Positions 14,435-22,812 are shown, counted from the first letter of the stretch. The stretch is DNA of 33,475 bases from Chloroflexota bacterium (GCA_013151415.1 JAADII010000186.1:1-33475), one strand, 5' to 3'. The notes: generated from the sequence alone by a model not told the origin. A program made the numbers and translations.

Positions 14435-15439
14435 ATGTCCGACAAATTTCGCATCCAACTCGAAACCTCGCCGGCCGAGATTTACGTGGCTCGCTACTTC
14501 AAGTTGCCATATCCCCAGCTGGTTCCCATGCAGGAGTTTGTCTGCGACGTGGGCATCACGGCCAACTGCACGGCCATCGTAACCGACTGCGTGTGGCGCG
14601 TATTCGCGGGGGACGATGTGTTCGCGGTGCGACAGCTTATCAATGAGGGGCTGATGAGCATGACCGGCGGAGAGGTGAGCGTGTCGCCCGAAGTGGGGTT
14701 GGCCTTGCGACGCTGCTATTTTCTCGAGCCGACCGTGCTCGAACTCACCCGCCTGCGCGTCTCCATCCATGCCTATGAGCGCGAGACGAGACAGGTGCTC
14801 TCGGCCCAACTGGATGTGCCTTTGCGCTATTTCGAGCAGAAAACGAAATTGCATTTACCCATGAAAGATGGAGCATGGTACGCGATCATGGGAGCGGATT
14901 GGACCGATCTGCACAAGGCCGATCCGGTAAGCCAGGCGTTCGCCTATGATTTTGTAAAATTAGGGCCGGATGGCCGCATGTACGCCAACGACGGCATGCG
15001 CAACCAGGACCATTACGCCTGGGAGCAACCGGTGCTCGCGCCCGCGCCGGGCAAGGTGCTCCTCGCGCGCGACGGCATGCCCGACAACGAACCAGGCCGA
15101 CCGCCCGATTTCTCTATTATCCAGGAAGACCAACGCCTCATCACGGGCAACACAGTGGTCATTGGCCACGGTCATGGAGAATGCAGTTACTTCGGTCATC
15201 TCAGACAAGGCTCCATCGAAGTGGCCGAGGGTCAGTATGTGCGGCGGGGCCAAGTTATCGGTCGGGTGGGGTCTAGCGGCATCAGCCCCGGCCCGCATCT
15301 TCATTATCATTTGCAAACGGGGCCGAATCTCTTTGTGGATCAAGGCCTGCCAGTGCAATTCAGTCAGTTTATCGTCACTGGAGACTTTATCGAACAAGGG
15401 GCGATCCCCTCACGCGCCCTGGTCACGCCTGTATGGTGA
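14435..15439 (+). CDS. M23-like (LytM-fold) protein with unknown N-terminal domain
   Basis: This gene encodes 334 residues. The last roughly 190 residues resemble peptidase M23/LytM: SQAFAYDFVKLG, PVLAPAPGKVLLA, NTVVIGHGHGECSYFGHL, GQYVRRGQVIGRVGSSG and the closing PHLHYHL (HxH). The first zinc-ligand position (HxxxD in LytM) seems to be Gln-containing (QAFAYD) rather than His, so activity is not assured. The N-terminal roughly 140 residues are unrecognised. No signal peptide or lipobox was found, which is odd for a cell-wall enzyme and suggests a cytosolic or non-classical role. It is first of four tightly packed genes. Confidence 0.8.
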   Translation: MSDKFRIQLETSPAEIYVARYFKLPYPQLVPMQEFVCDVGITANCTAIVTDCVWRVFAGDDVFAVRQLINEGLMSMTGGEVSVSPEVGLALRRCYFLEPTVLELTRLRVSIHAYERETRQVLSAQLDVPLRYFEQKTKLHLPMKDGAWYAIMGADWTDLHKADPVSQAFAYDFVKLGPDGRMYANDGMRNQDHYAWEQPVLAPAPGKVLLARDGMPDNEPGRPPDFSIIQEDQRLITGNTVVIGHGHGECSYFGHLRQGSIEVAEGQYVRRGQVIGRVGSSGISPGPHLHYHLQTGPNLFVDQGLPVQFSQFIVTGDFIEQGAIPSRALVTPVW

Positions 15440-15443
15440 GCTT

Positions 15444-15881
15444 ATGACCGATGGAAAGCTGGAGCAAGTTCATTTCAAATTGACCCCGGAAGCCTGGGAA
15501 GATTTATTTGCGTTGGTGGGAACGCCCATTGTTTCGTTGCTCGTTTGGGATGGTTCGCTTGTCGATGAAAGGCTCGATGAACCTGTGGGGGAGCGAAATC
15601 GTATTTATGTGGATAGCGAGCTTTACCTCGCCAATCAAACATTGCTGGAACTTTATGGCGCGGCCATTTTTCCCGACGAAAACAGTGAGCCCATTATGGG
15701 CTTAAACAACATCACCCAGGCGTTAGACAAACTGACCCGAGAAGGCGCTCGTTTAGAAGGCGTTTTCACCGATGAAGCAGAAAGCCTGATCCTGCAACTC
15801 AAAGGCGCCCGGGGCGCGCAAATCCTCATGTTGGTCACCGCCTGGATCGAGACCACCTGGAGCGAGTTGCCCGATGCCTGA
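15444..15881 (+). CDS. Unknown protein of the M23/PIG-L cassette
   Basis: This gene encodes 145 residues from an ATG 5 nt after the M23-like gene; the open frame further upstream is antisense noise within that gene. It is acidic and alpha/beta in character, with FKLTPEAWEDLFALVGTPIV, RNRIYVDSELYLANQTLLEL and LNNITQALDKLTREGARLEG. No catalytic motif, membrane span or signal peptide was seen, and I do not recognise the family. Its end overlaps the PIG-L start by 8 nt, indicating cotranslation. Confidence 0.8.
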   Translation: MTDGKLEQVHFKLTPEAWEDLFALVGTPIVSLLVWDGSLVDERLDEPVGERNRIYVDSELYLANQTLLELYGAAIFPDENSEPIMGLNNITQALDKLTREGARLEGVFTDEAESLILQLKGARGAQILMLVTAWIETTWSELPDA

Positions 15882-16686
15882 CAAAGCCCTTCGCATTCTC
15901 GCCATCTTCGCCCATCCCGACGATGAACTAAGCGTGGGCGGCATTTTGGCCCGTTATGCCGACAAGGGCGCGGCCATCACACTGGTGTGCGCGACGCGCG
16001 GGGAGGCCGCCACCATTTTTTGTGAGGATTGCGCCACGCGCGAAACCCTGGCCGCGGTGCGAACGCAAGAATTGGAATGCTGTTGCCGCGTGCTGGGCAT
16101 CCGCGATCTGCGTTGGCTAGATTGGCCCGATGGTGGGGTGGAGAAAGTAAACGAGGGCGAAGCTTTGCACCAACTCGTCCCCATCATGCGCGAGGTGCGG
16201 CCCCACATCCTCATCTCGCACCCGCCTCATGGAAATTACCCCCACCCCGACCATATCGCGGTGCATCGGCTGGTGGCCAAAGCCTACGAAGCCGCGGCCG
16301 ATCCGAATTATCTGCCCGCAGCCGGGCCCAGCTGGGCCATTCCCAAATTCTATGTACGCGCCATCCCCGAAGAATATTTCGATCTCATCCCCGGTTTCCG
16401 CGACTATCGCATCCAATTGAACGGCAAAGCCCTTCCCTTTCATGCAGACCCGCCCGAACACATTCATTGCACCATCGATTGCAAGGACTGGGTGGACCGG
16501 CGCATCGCGGCCTGGCAATGCCACCGCTCGCAACACAACCCCAACGGAACCTTCAGCACCATGCCAAAGGAGCTGCAACGGAAGGTGTTTCGCCGCGAAT
16601 ACCTGCGGCTTTTCGCCCATCATTTACCCCACGACCCGCCGCCTCACCAACGGCTGGAAGCCGGCCTGCCTGAATTCGATCAATGA
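15874..16686 (+). CDS. PIG-L family deacetylase (LmbE-like)
   Basis: This gene encodes 270 residues. The family hydrolyses N-acetyl groups of GlcNAc-type substrates (MshB, BshB, PIG-L) with zinc. The N-terminal motif AHPDDE (about residues 13-18) gives the catalytic Asp and zinc ligands, and HPDHIAVHR (about 124-132) gives the third ligand. A CxxC-like FCEDC (about 49-53) and CCC are unusual extras. The start overlaps the previous gene. The substrate is unknown; bacillithiol, mycothiol or glycan deacetylation are possibilities that the neighbours do not settle. Confidence 0.9.
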   Translation: MPDKALRILAIFAHPDDELSVGGILARYADKGAAITLVCATRGEAATIFCEDCATRETLAAVRTQELECCCRVLGIRDLRWLDWPDGGVEKVNEGEALHQLVPIMREVRPHILISHPPHGNYPHPDHIAVHRLVAKAYEAAADPNYLPAAGPSWAIPKFYVRAIPEEYFDLIPGFRDYRIQLNGKALPFHADPPEHIHCTIDCKDWVDRRIAAWQCHRSQHNPNGTFSTMPKELQRKVFRREYLRLFAHHLPHDPPPHQRLEAGLPEFDQ

Positions 16687-17105
16687 CTGATCCCGCAACC
16701 CGCGACCTCGAAACCAATCTGCGCTTTCACATGGCCTGGGTGAGCATCGTGCGAACCTATTTGCGCAAGCAACCCAAGCCCGATGTGGCCCATTTTCTGG
16801 AGCGCATGTTAGAGACCGAACAACAGGCGGTGGATATGCTGGCTCGCGAGTTGCGTCGCCTTGGCGTGGCGGCTTCTCGCCTGCCGCCGCAGGACGATCT
16901 GGTGGCCGATGGATTGCGCCGCAAGAACGCGCGCAGTCGCCTGCAATTCATTCACGTGGGCCTGACGCGCTCGCTGGAATGGTATCGCCAACGTCTGGCC
17001 GATGAGAAAAATCCCCACCACGAACTCTGGCAAGCGCTCAACGATCTTCAATCGCCCCTCGCGGTCGCGGCCAAGGCGCTGTTGCAAGAGATTACGCACG
17101 GTTAG
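16683..17105 (+). CDS. Unknown helical protein
   Basis: This gene encodes 140 residues from an ATG overlapping the PIG-L stop (ATGA). It appears entirely alpha-helical and charged, with HFLERMLETEQQAVDMLARE and IHVGLTRSLEWYRQRLAD. The spacing of Glu/His residues recalls four-helix ferritin-like bundles, but a metal site cannot be assigned. There is no signal peptide. It ends the four-gene cassette and is followed by an intergenic repeat. I do not recognise a specific family. Confidence 0.8.
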   Translation: MTDPATRDLETNLRFHMAWVSIVRTYLRKQPKPDVAHFLERMLETEQQAVDMLARELRRLGVAASRLPPQDDLVADGLRRKNARSRLQFIHVGLTRSLEWYRQRLADEKNPHHELWQALNDLQSPLAVAAKALLQEITHG

Positions 17106-17108
17106 ACA

Positions 17109-17190
17109 GAACACAGATGAACGCCGATAAACACGGAACCGGTTTGCATAACCTCAAAAAATCTGTGTCTATCCGTGTTTAGCTGTGTCC
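17109..17190 (+). repeat. Inverted CTGTGT/CCGTGTTTA intergenic element
   Basis: Two halves face each other. ACACAG (17111-17116) and TAAACACGGA (17128-17137) are reverse complements of CTGTGT (17183-17188) and TCCGTGTTTA (17172-17181), so they nest into one stem-loop. ATCTGTGT at 17161 is a further unit copy. Elements of this wording (ATCTGTG...CCGTGTTTA) are known as frequent intergenic repeats in many environmental bacterial genomes. It separates the PIG-L cassette from the dehydrogenase gene. Confidence 0.75.
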
Positions 17191-17258
17191 AAAAAAGTTT
17201 GCTTTTTCGCCATCAAATTTTAATTTTTTTGATTCCCAATTCAAAAAGGAGTTTAGAT

Positions 17259-18107
17259 ATGGATATTCAAACCATCGGCGTGGTCGGTTGTGGATTGATG
17301 GGTTCGGGCATCGCCGAAGTGTGCGCTCGTTCGGGATTCGATGTCATCGTGGGCGAGTTGAACCAGGAATTTTTGGATGCGGGCATGGCGCGCATCCAGA
17401 AATCATTGGATCGGGCCGTGAAGCGCGGCAAGATCGAGGCGGCCGAGGCCGAGGCCGCGCTGGCGCGCATTCGCGGCACGCTGGAGCCGGCCGATTTCGC
17501 GCCGGCGGATTTGGTCATCGAGGCCGTGACCGAGGATGTCGATTTGAAAAAACGCATCTTCGGCAAGCTCGACGCGGTGCTCCGGCCCGAGGTGATCATC
17601 GCCAGCAACACCTCGTCCATTAGCATCGCGGTGCTGGCCGCGGCCACCAATCGTCCCGATAAAGTGCTGGGCATGCACTTCTTCAATCCCGCGCCGGTGA
17701 TGAAGCTGCTGGAGCTGGTGCGCGGCATTCTCACCAGCGACGAAACCATCCAAACCGCGGCCGATCTGGGCAAGCGGTTGGGCAAGACCACAGTCGTCGC
17801 CAAGGATAGCCCCGGTTTCATCGTCAATCGCCTTCTCATTCCTTATATGATCGACGCCATCGCGCTTTACGACGCGGGCCTGGCCAGCAAAGAGGACATC
17901 GACACAGCGGTCAAGCTGGGCCTGGCCCACCCTATGGGGCCGCTGACCCTGGCCGATCTCGTGGGCCTGGACACAACCCTGGCCGTGGCCGACGTGCTCT
18001 ATCGGGAATACGGCGACCCGCGCTTCAAAGCGCCGCCCTTGCTTCGCCAAATGGTCGCGGCCGGGCTATTGGGCCGCAAATCGGGCCGTGGATTTTACGA
18101 GTATTGA
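17259..18107 (+). CDS. hbd: 3-hydroxybutyryl-CoA dehydrogenase
   Basis: This gene encodes 282 residues. It interconverts 3-hydroxybutyryl-CoA and acetoacetyl-CoA with NAD(P). AAAAGGAG at 17245-17252 sets the ATG at 17259. The nucleotide-binding domain has GVVGCGLMGSGIAEV (GxGxxG). The catalytic His is in GMHFFNPAPVMKLLELV, and the conserved NxP-type segment is DSPGFIVNRLLIPYM. The C-terminal helical domain includes LGLAHPMGPLTLADLVGLD. Length equals the stand-alone (non-fused) enzyme. It could feed butanoate or polyhydroxyalkanoate metabolism; no other such genes are nearby. Confidence 0.93.
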   Translation: MDIQTIGVVGCGLMGSGIAEVCARSGFDVIVGELNQEFLDAGMARIQKSLDRAVKRGKIEAAEAEAALARIRGTLEPADFAPADLVIEAVTEDVDLKKRIFGKLDAVLRPEVIIASNTSSISIAVLAAATNRPDKVLGMHFFNPAPVMKLLELVRGILTSDETIQTAADLGKRLGKTTVVAKDSPGFIVNRLLIPYMIDAIALYDAGLASKEDIDTAVKLGLAHPMGPLTLADLVGLDTTLAVADVLYREYGDPRFKAPPLLRQMVAAGLLGRKSGRGFYEY

Positions 18108-18895
18108 GACAATTGTTCACCGACGCATCACGTCCGCCGCGGTTTGCGGTGGAACTGGCGACCGCCTGGCTGGAACGCGAACCCGCTCGGGCATTGGAGA
18201 ATTTCACCTGGGTGAACAATGTCACGGTGGGCGCGAGCCATTGCCGTTTCGCGTTCGCGAGCCCAGACCACTGCCTCACCCATCATCGCGGCCTCCCTTT
18301 CACGGCCATCGCCGTCGAAGGCCATGACCCCGCGCTTATCGGGGAGCTGGCGAGCGCGCTTCTCGAACCAAACCAGGCCGCGTATTCGCTGGTTCCACAG
18401 CGCCTTCTCTCTCTTTTGCAAGAGGCCGCCGACATTCTGGAAATCCGACCCGAGTGGCAAATGCTCTATCGGGGCCGTCTCGACAAGCTACCCCCCGCAT
18501 CGGCCCGCTTGCTAGGGGCCAACGATTTGCCTGCCATGATGGCCCTGGCCGATGCAGGTGAGAGCATGGTGTTTGGGCCGGACGCCTTTGCTCGGGGCGA
18601 ATTCTTCGGCGTCGAGGTGGATGGCCGTTTGGCGGCCATGGGCGGCGTGCAAACGCGGTTGCCCGGCCTGGTGGAGATCGGCTCCATCACCACCCACCCC
18701 GATTATCGTCGTCGCGGCTATGCCACGCAGGTGGTGGCCGCTCTGGTGCGCCATTTGCGCGGCCAGGGAGAGGAGGTCTTTCTTTGCCTGTTCCAGACCA
18801 ATACACCGGCTCGCCGTTTGTACGAGAAGCTCGGCTTCGAGATCGTGCGCGAGCTGTTCCTGGTAAAATGGCGACTTTGGATGAAAAAAGCATGA
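18104..18895 (+). CDS. GNAT family N-acetyltransferase
   Basis: This gene encodes 263 residues from a TTG at 18104 that overlaps the dehydrogenase stop (TTGA). The start codon is the least certain part. The C-terminal roughly 130 residues form an acetyl-CoA-binding GNAT domain: VEIGSITTHPDYRRRGYATQ (the R/QxxGxG/A loop) and NTPARRLYEKLGFEIVREL. The N-terminal half is a degenerate GNAT-like or substrate domain, as in FR47-type proteins. The substrate is unknown. A small AGGGC/GCCCT hairpin (18945-18958) after it may act in termination. Confidence 0.87.
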   Translation: MRQLFTDASRPPRFAVELATAWLEREPARALENFTWVNNVTVGASHCRFAFASPDHCLTHHRGLPFTAIAVEGHDPALIGELASALLEPNQAAYSLVPQRLLSLLQEAADILEIRPEWQMLYRGRLDKLPPASARLLGANDLPAMMALADAGESMVFGPDAFARGEFFGVEVDGRLAAMGGVQTRLPGLVEIGSITTHPDYRRRGYATQVVAALVRHLRGQGEEVFLCLFQTNTPARRLYEKLGFEIVRELFLVKWRLWMKKA

Positions 18896-18957
18896 AAATT
18901 CGGTGATAGTTTCTCGTAATTGTCTGCAAGCTAACCGAGAATCGAGGGCCTTCGCCC

Positions 18958-18981
18958 TATGGTCTTATCGTCTCATGGTCT
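18958..18981 (+). repeat. Octamer repeat, locus 1 (YATSGTCY x3)
   Basis: Three consecutive 8-nt units, TATGGTCT, TATCGTCT and CATGGTCT, lie between the GNAT and DUF2231 genes. Similar arrays occur at 19500 and 30213. Just after it, TCTGGCC (18979-18985) can pair with GGCCAGA (19006-19012). Confidence 0.75.
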
Positions 18982-19038
18982 GGCCGGAAATAAAAACCCA
19001 TCCAGGGCCAGAACCCAGAAGGAGACGAGGAAAACGCC

Positions 19039-19476
19039 ATGTCCTTTCTAGATCTTCCCCTTCACCCCCGCCTTGTTCATTTTCCCATCGCCCTTCTTTT
19101 GGTCGGGTCTGTGACCGTGGTCATTTTTTTATGGAAGCCTCGACCCCGACTCGAGAACATGGGCTTCATCAGCCTGTTATTGGGCGTGATCCTCACCCTG
19201 CCCGCCATCATCACCGGCCTAATCGACCGATCGCCCATCGAACCGGGTTCGCCCGCAGACCAGATCGCGAATCTGCACACCACGGCCATGTTCATCATGT
19301 GGGGCCTGTATGGTTTGGCCGTTTATTTTCGTTACATGTGGCGCGACCAATTGGATCAACCGCGGCGGCGCTGGCAACTGACTTTATTGCTAATATTGGC
19401 CGCCATCGCCCTACTTGTGGCCGCAGACTTCGGCGGCCAATTGGTGTATCAGTACGGCATCGGCGTCAGCGGCTAG
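19039..19476 (+). CDS. DUF2231 membrane protein
   Basis: This gene encodes 145 residues with GAAGGAG upstream of the ATG. The start PLHPRLVHFPIALLLVGSV carries the HP-x-HFP signature of DUF2231. Four membrane helices are evident (about residues 13-32, 43-62, 78-98 and 113-133), with a His in the third (NLHTTAMF). The conserved His residues suggest haem or metal binding, as proposed for the family, but no function is established. Octamer repeats lie on both sides. Confidence 0.87.
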   Translation: MSFLDLPLHPRLVHFPIALLLVGSVTVVIFLWKPRPRLENMGFISLLLGVILTLPAIITGLIDRSPIEPGSPADQIANLHTTAMFIMWGLYGLAVYFRYMWRDQLDQPRRRWQLTLLLILAAIALLVAADFGGQLVYQYGIGVSG

Positions 19477-19499
19477 AGCGAACCGGACCGCCATCACCC

Positions 19500-19523
19500 C
19501 ATCGTCTTATCGTCTCATCGTCC
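19500..19523 (+). repeat. Octamer repeat, locus 2 (YATSGTCY x3)
   Basis: CATCGTCT, TATCGTCT and CATCGTCC follow one another without gaps between the DUF2231 gene and nfo. The middle unit is identical to that at 18966. Confidence 0.75.
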
Positions 19524-19569
19524 AAACTTCAAGGCAACAATCAACGAGCTCAATACAACTTCTTCTCCC

Positions 19570-20420
19570 ATGTCTCCACGATTTGGCGCACACGCACGGC
19601 CGGCGGCGTGAGCAAAGCCTTCCAACGAGGGCGCAGCATCGGTTGCCAGGCCATGCAGATATTCACCCGAAACAACAACCGCTGGGCCAGCAAACCCATC
19701 TCGGCCGATGAGGTTGAGCGCTGGCGAGCGGAGGCCGCGTCCGGCGATATCTATCCCGTGGTCTCTCATGCCGCCTATCTCATTAATATGGCCTCACCCA
19801 AACCCGATGTCTGGCAAAAATCTGTGGATGCGTTTATAGATGAGCTGGAGCGAGCGGAAATGCTGGGGCTTTTGGGCGTGGTCGTGCACCCTGGCTCCCA
19901 TATGGGCGAGGGTGAAGCTTATGGCATCGAGCGCATTGCGGCCGCGCTCGATTTATGCCACCAACGCACCGAGGGCTTCAAAACCCTCACCCTCCTCGAA
20001 ACCACGGCAGGAACCGGCAATCATTTGGGTTATCGATTCGAGCAGCTGGCCGCGATTCGCGAACTGTGCGCGCAGCCCGAGCGCGTGGCTGTGTGCTTCG
20101 ACACATGCCATGTATTGGCCGCCGGCTATGAACTGCGCACCGACGAGGGCTACGCCGCCACCATGAGCGCCTTCGAGCAAAGCCTGGGTCTCGACTTGCT
20201 CAAATGCTTCCACCTAAACGATAGCAAATTCGATCTGGGCAGTCGCAAAGATCGCCACGCGCATATTGGCGAAGGCTTTTTGGGTCTCGAGGGCTTTCGG
20301 CGCCTGGTCAACGACCCGCGCTTCGAGCAAATGCCCATGCTTTTGGAAACGCCGAAAAGCAAGGACATGCACGAAGATGTGGAAAACCTGAGCCGCCTGC
20401 ACAGCTTGATCGAAGATTAA
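19570..20420 (+). CDS. nfo: Endonuclease IV, apparently frameshifted near the N-terminus
   Basis: AP endonuclease IV cuts DNA 5' to abasic sites with three zinc ions. The metal ligands are all present in one frame: SHAAYLIN, VVVHPGSH, LLETTAGTG, CFDTCHVL, CFHLNDSK, RHAHIGEG and LLETPK. The N-terminus MSPRFGAHA, however, reads from an ATG at 19570 in another frame, which hits a stop at 19609. The family sequence GAH-M-S-TAGG would need four more bases between 19593 and 19596, so a 4-nt deletion or a sequence error is likely. No start codon with a Shine-Dalgarno site exists in the main frame upstream; GTG 19608 would remove the first strand of the barrel. Confidence 0.8.
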
Positions 20421-20421
20421 C

Positions 20422-20446
20422 GCTTGAGGATTGGGCGATCAAGCGC
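20422..20446 (+). terminator. Weak hairpin after nfo
   Basis: CGCTTGA (20422-20428) pairs with TCAAGCG (20440-20446), starting right after the nfo stop. CTTGAACTTCTT follows, T-rich but not a run. It could terminate the plus-strand transcript before the converging DUF1905 gene. Confidence 0.45.
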
Positions 20447-20475
20447 GCTTGAACTTCTTCATCCTTTATCGTTAA

Positions 20476-20763
20476 TCATGAATCATTTCTCCCCCCCTCC
20501 TCCTGCGGAACCCGGTCAAGAATGACCACCACCTCCTCTCCCACTTCGATGTCAAGCTTTCGCCTCAACCGGGCGTTGATCATGATGAAATGACGCCCGT
20601 CACCCGTGGGAAAAGCGGAGCCGTTGTAATCGCCGCCATTGATGGTGCCTTGCACCTTCACGCGGGAACGGCTCTTCAATTCACTGCTGAGAAAACGGGG
20701 GAACTCAACGCAATAATAGTTGCCCCGCTTCACCAAAGGTCCTGCAAAATGGATTGCCGCCAT
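20476..20763 (-). CDS. DUF1905 domain protein
   Basis: This gene encodes 95 residues. On the minus strand AGGAG lies 9 nt before the ATG at 20763; a TTG three codons earlier overlaps that spacing and is rejected. The sequence (FAGPLVKRGNYYCVEFPRFL, RVKVQGTINGGDY, GDGRHFIMINARLRRKLDI, GEEVVVILDR) follows the DUF1905 pattern, a small beta-barrel with an AbrB-like appearance. The acidic, polar tail is typical. No biochemical role is established for the family. Confidence 0.85.
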   Translation of the reverse strand: MAAIHFAGPLVKRGNYYCVEFPRFLSSELKSRSRVKVQGTINGGDYNGSAFPTGDGRHFIMINARLRRKLDIEVGEEVVVILDRVPQEEGGRNDS

Positions 20764-20918
20764 CTTTAGCAACTCCTAAGCACACGTGGAGAGTGCGATG
20801 AAAAACAGACAGAATTATTTTAACTCGACTCGCCTTGGTCGGCAAAAAATAAGGATGTCAAATAGTCATCGCGCGCAATGCAATGGGGTGACTAAAAACA
20901 TGAACCTCTTCTAAAGTA

Positions 20919-20935
20919 GACGGCGCAACGCCGTC
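20919..20935 (-). terminator. Hairpin after the radical SAM gene
   Basis: GACGGCG (20919-20925) and CGCCGTC (20929-20935) form a 7-bp stem with a three-base loop, 5 nt beyond the minus-strand stop at 20941. TACTTT follows on the minus strand, so the T-tract is poor. Confidence 0.55.
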
Positions 20936-20940
20936 AGATA

Positions 20941-22023
20941 TTACGCCATCAAATCAATGGCCACCTTCGCCACTGTTGGGGGATGAAGAAGCATATTGGC
21001 ATAGGTGGCGTTGGCCATGGGGCAAGCGCACTCCTTATTGGCAATGCTGCGCCGCATGGCCTCCATTTCCGGGCCAAACCAAATAGGGCGAATATCGTAA
21101 TTGGTTTCACGTAAGTTGCCCGCCGACTCCGCTCGAATACAGCATGTCCAGACATCGCCATTGGGCGCGATTTGAGCGCTGGCCCAACCTGCGTAGCAAT
21201 CTATGATCTGGCGTTGCTCGAACAGGGTGCGTTTGGCTATCTGGTAATATTGGGCTCGGAATCCTTGGGTGAAGCGAGCAAAGCCGCTGGCCGGAGCCTT
21301 ACGCGCTTGCTCGCTCAAAAAATCGGCCAGAGGCGCATATGCATCGGGTTGAGGCGTGATGCCCCACCCCACAGTATCCAACTCGACCCGCTCCTCCGCC
21401 ACCTCGGTGATATAACTGTCTGGCTCCAGAAATTGCAAGCCTTCGTAGATCTCGCGAAAACGATGTTGGTTGAAACGGCTGATGACCGTGTGAACCGTAG
21501 CCACCAAATTATCGTGTTTCTTTTTTAAGGTTTTTAATCCGCGCCACGTGGCCATGGCCCGCTCCCAATTCCCGGGCACGCCCCTGATGTCATCGTGCTC
21601 CGGCCCTACGCCGTCCAACGAAAGATTGACGCCTACATCCGCGCCTTGACATTCGGTGCAAATGCGGTCCACCGCAGCCAAAATGCGGTCGGTGAGCAAG
21701 CCGTTGGTTGGGATGGTGATATAACTGGGGCGGCAATGACGGTGGCCGGAAAGCACCAGCTCGTCCAGGTCTTTACGCAAAAACGGTTCACCGCCGGTGA
21801 AGGTGAGATACTCGACCGAACGGCCAAGACTGGCGAAAACCTGGTCCCACTCATCAATCGTCATATCATCATTGGGCTTGCGCCACACATCGCAAGTGCG
21901 GCACTTACTGTTGCAACGATAGCTGACGGAAATGACCACAGAAAAGGGAAGCATTCGCGGCCAGCCAAATCGTCGAAAGGCCCAATACGCGGGAAGCTTT
22001 GGAACAAGCGTGAATAGAGACAT
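20941..22023 (-). CDS. Radical SAM protein with C-terminal Cys-rich (SPASM-like) region
   Basis: This gene encodes 360 residues. The [4Fe-4S]/SAM motif CNSKCRTC (C37, C41, C44) follows VVISVSYR, and the SAM-binding [16 protein letters not shown] and [16 protein letters not shown] segments follow in order. The C-terminal part has extra cysteines (C276, C294, C295, C332, C334) around [12 protein letters not shown], as in SPASM or twitch domains that hold auxiliary clusters. Such proteins modify peptides or proteins, or oxidise alcohols. No precursor peptide gene was found beside it, so the substrate is open. The start has no clear Shine-Dalgarno site. Confidence 0.88.
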   Translation of the reverse strand: MSLFTLVPKLPAYWAFRRFGWPRMLPFSVVISVSYRCNSKCRTCDVWRKPNDDMTIDEWDQVFASLGRSVEYLTFTGGEPFLRKDLDELVLSGHRHCRPSYITIPTNGLLTDRILAAVDRICTECQGADVGVNLSLDGVGPEHDDIRGVPGNWERAMATWRGLKTLKKKHDNLVATVHTVISRFNQHRFREIYEGLQFLEPDSYITEVAEERVELDTVGWGITPQPDAYAPLADFLSEQARKAPASGFARFTQGFRAQYYQIAKRTLFEQRQIIDCYAGWASAQIAPNGDVWTCCIRAESAGNLRETNYDIRPIWFGPEMEAMRRSIANKECACPMANATYANMLLHPPTVAKVAIDLMA

Positions 22024-22161
22024 GAAAAGGGCGAAAAAACGACGAGTCGATAAGGGTCATCGAGATCTCATCATGTCGACCAGACGATTTCGATCATCGT
22101 CGGCCAAATCAACATGATCTTTCTCCGATGAATTATAGGGGGCGTCAGGGCTTTAGGTCAA

Positions 22162-22187
22162 ATTTTTATGAAGAGTTTCATAAAAAT
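22162..22187. promoter_or_regulatory. Perfect 11-bp inverted repeat in divergent intergenic region
   Basis: ATTTTTATGAA (22162-22172) and TTCATAAAAAT (22177-22187) are exact reverse complements separated by GAGT. The 321-nt gap lies between the radical SAM gene (minus) and the cytochrome gene (plus). The element is far more AT-rich than the genome average. It may be a regulator-binding site or an RNA hairpin. The rest of the gap shows no supported gene. Confidence 0.65.
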
Positions 22188-22344
22188 ACCCGCTTAAAAC
22201 CTTCATCAATCTGTCATATTTTGTTCACGGTGGCGTCACAAACGCGCGCGAGATTAGGGCGCGGTGCGCCGAGCGCGCGTAACCGCCCGAAATTTCCTTT
22301 GTTCGCGCCTCAACCAATAGACGCTTCATCGAAAGGAACGATTT

Positions 22345-22812
22345 ATGGCCCGCAGACGCAAACGATACAAAAATCGCCCCTCAAAACCACCGTCTCGGCA
22401 ATGGGCTTATATTGTCATTGCCGCAGGCGCCCTCTTATTATTGACTGTGGTTGGTCTCGCCTTTCTCAGTGGCGACAAAACAAATCAAACTCTCGTCGAG
22501 GCCGACGACGAGCTCATTGCATTGGGAAAACAGGTGTATGAGCAAAACTGCGCCGCTTGCCACGGCCCGCAAGGCGAGGGACACGCCGCCGTGGAAGAAG
22601 CGCCCGCACTCAACGAGACCGAACACGCCTGGCATCATCCTGATGGACAAATCCAGGAATTAATCACCAATGGCGGTCAGATCATGCCCGCATTTGGCGA
22701 TCAGCTCAGCAGAGAAGAAATCATCGCTGTTGTGCGGTATATTCAAACATGGTGGGAGCCTGAGCAGCTTCGCGCACAGCAACAACAGAGCCGGCAATAC
22801 CCTTTTCAATAA
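22345..22812 (+). CDS. Membrane-anchored cytochrome c
   Basis: This gene encodes 155 residues with GAAAGGA upstream. A basic N-terminus (MARRRKRYKNRPSK) leads into one membrane span (about residues 21-42), which places the rest outside the cytoplasm. Haem attaches at C69-A-A-C72-H73, and the likely sixth ligand is M114 in GGQIMPAFGDQL, as in small class I (cytochrome c6/c553-like) domains. The C-terminus is Gln-rich. Its electron partner is not in the window. The converging glycosidase gene ends 36 nt away. Confidence 0.92.
   Translation: MARRRKRYKNRPSKPPSRQWAYIVIAAGALLLLTVVGLAFLSGDKTNQTLVEADDELIALGKQVYEQNCAACHGPQGEGHAAVEEAPALNETEHAWHHPDGQIQELITNGGQIMPAFGDQLSREEIIAVVRYIQTWWEPEQLRAQQQQSRQYPFQ

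Noticed and set aside
18903-19569. Long open frame upstream of endonuclease IV
   Set aside because: It overlaps the DUF2231 gene in another frame, is rich in Arg/Pro/His as expected of a GC-rich shadow frame, and has no family similarity.
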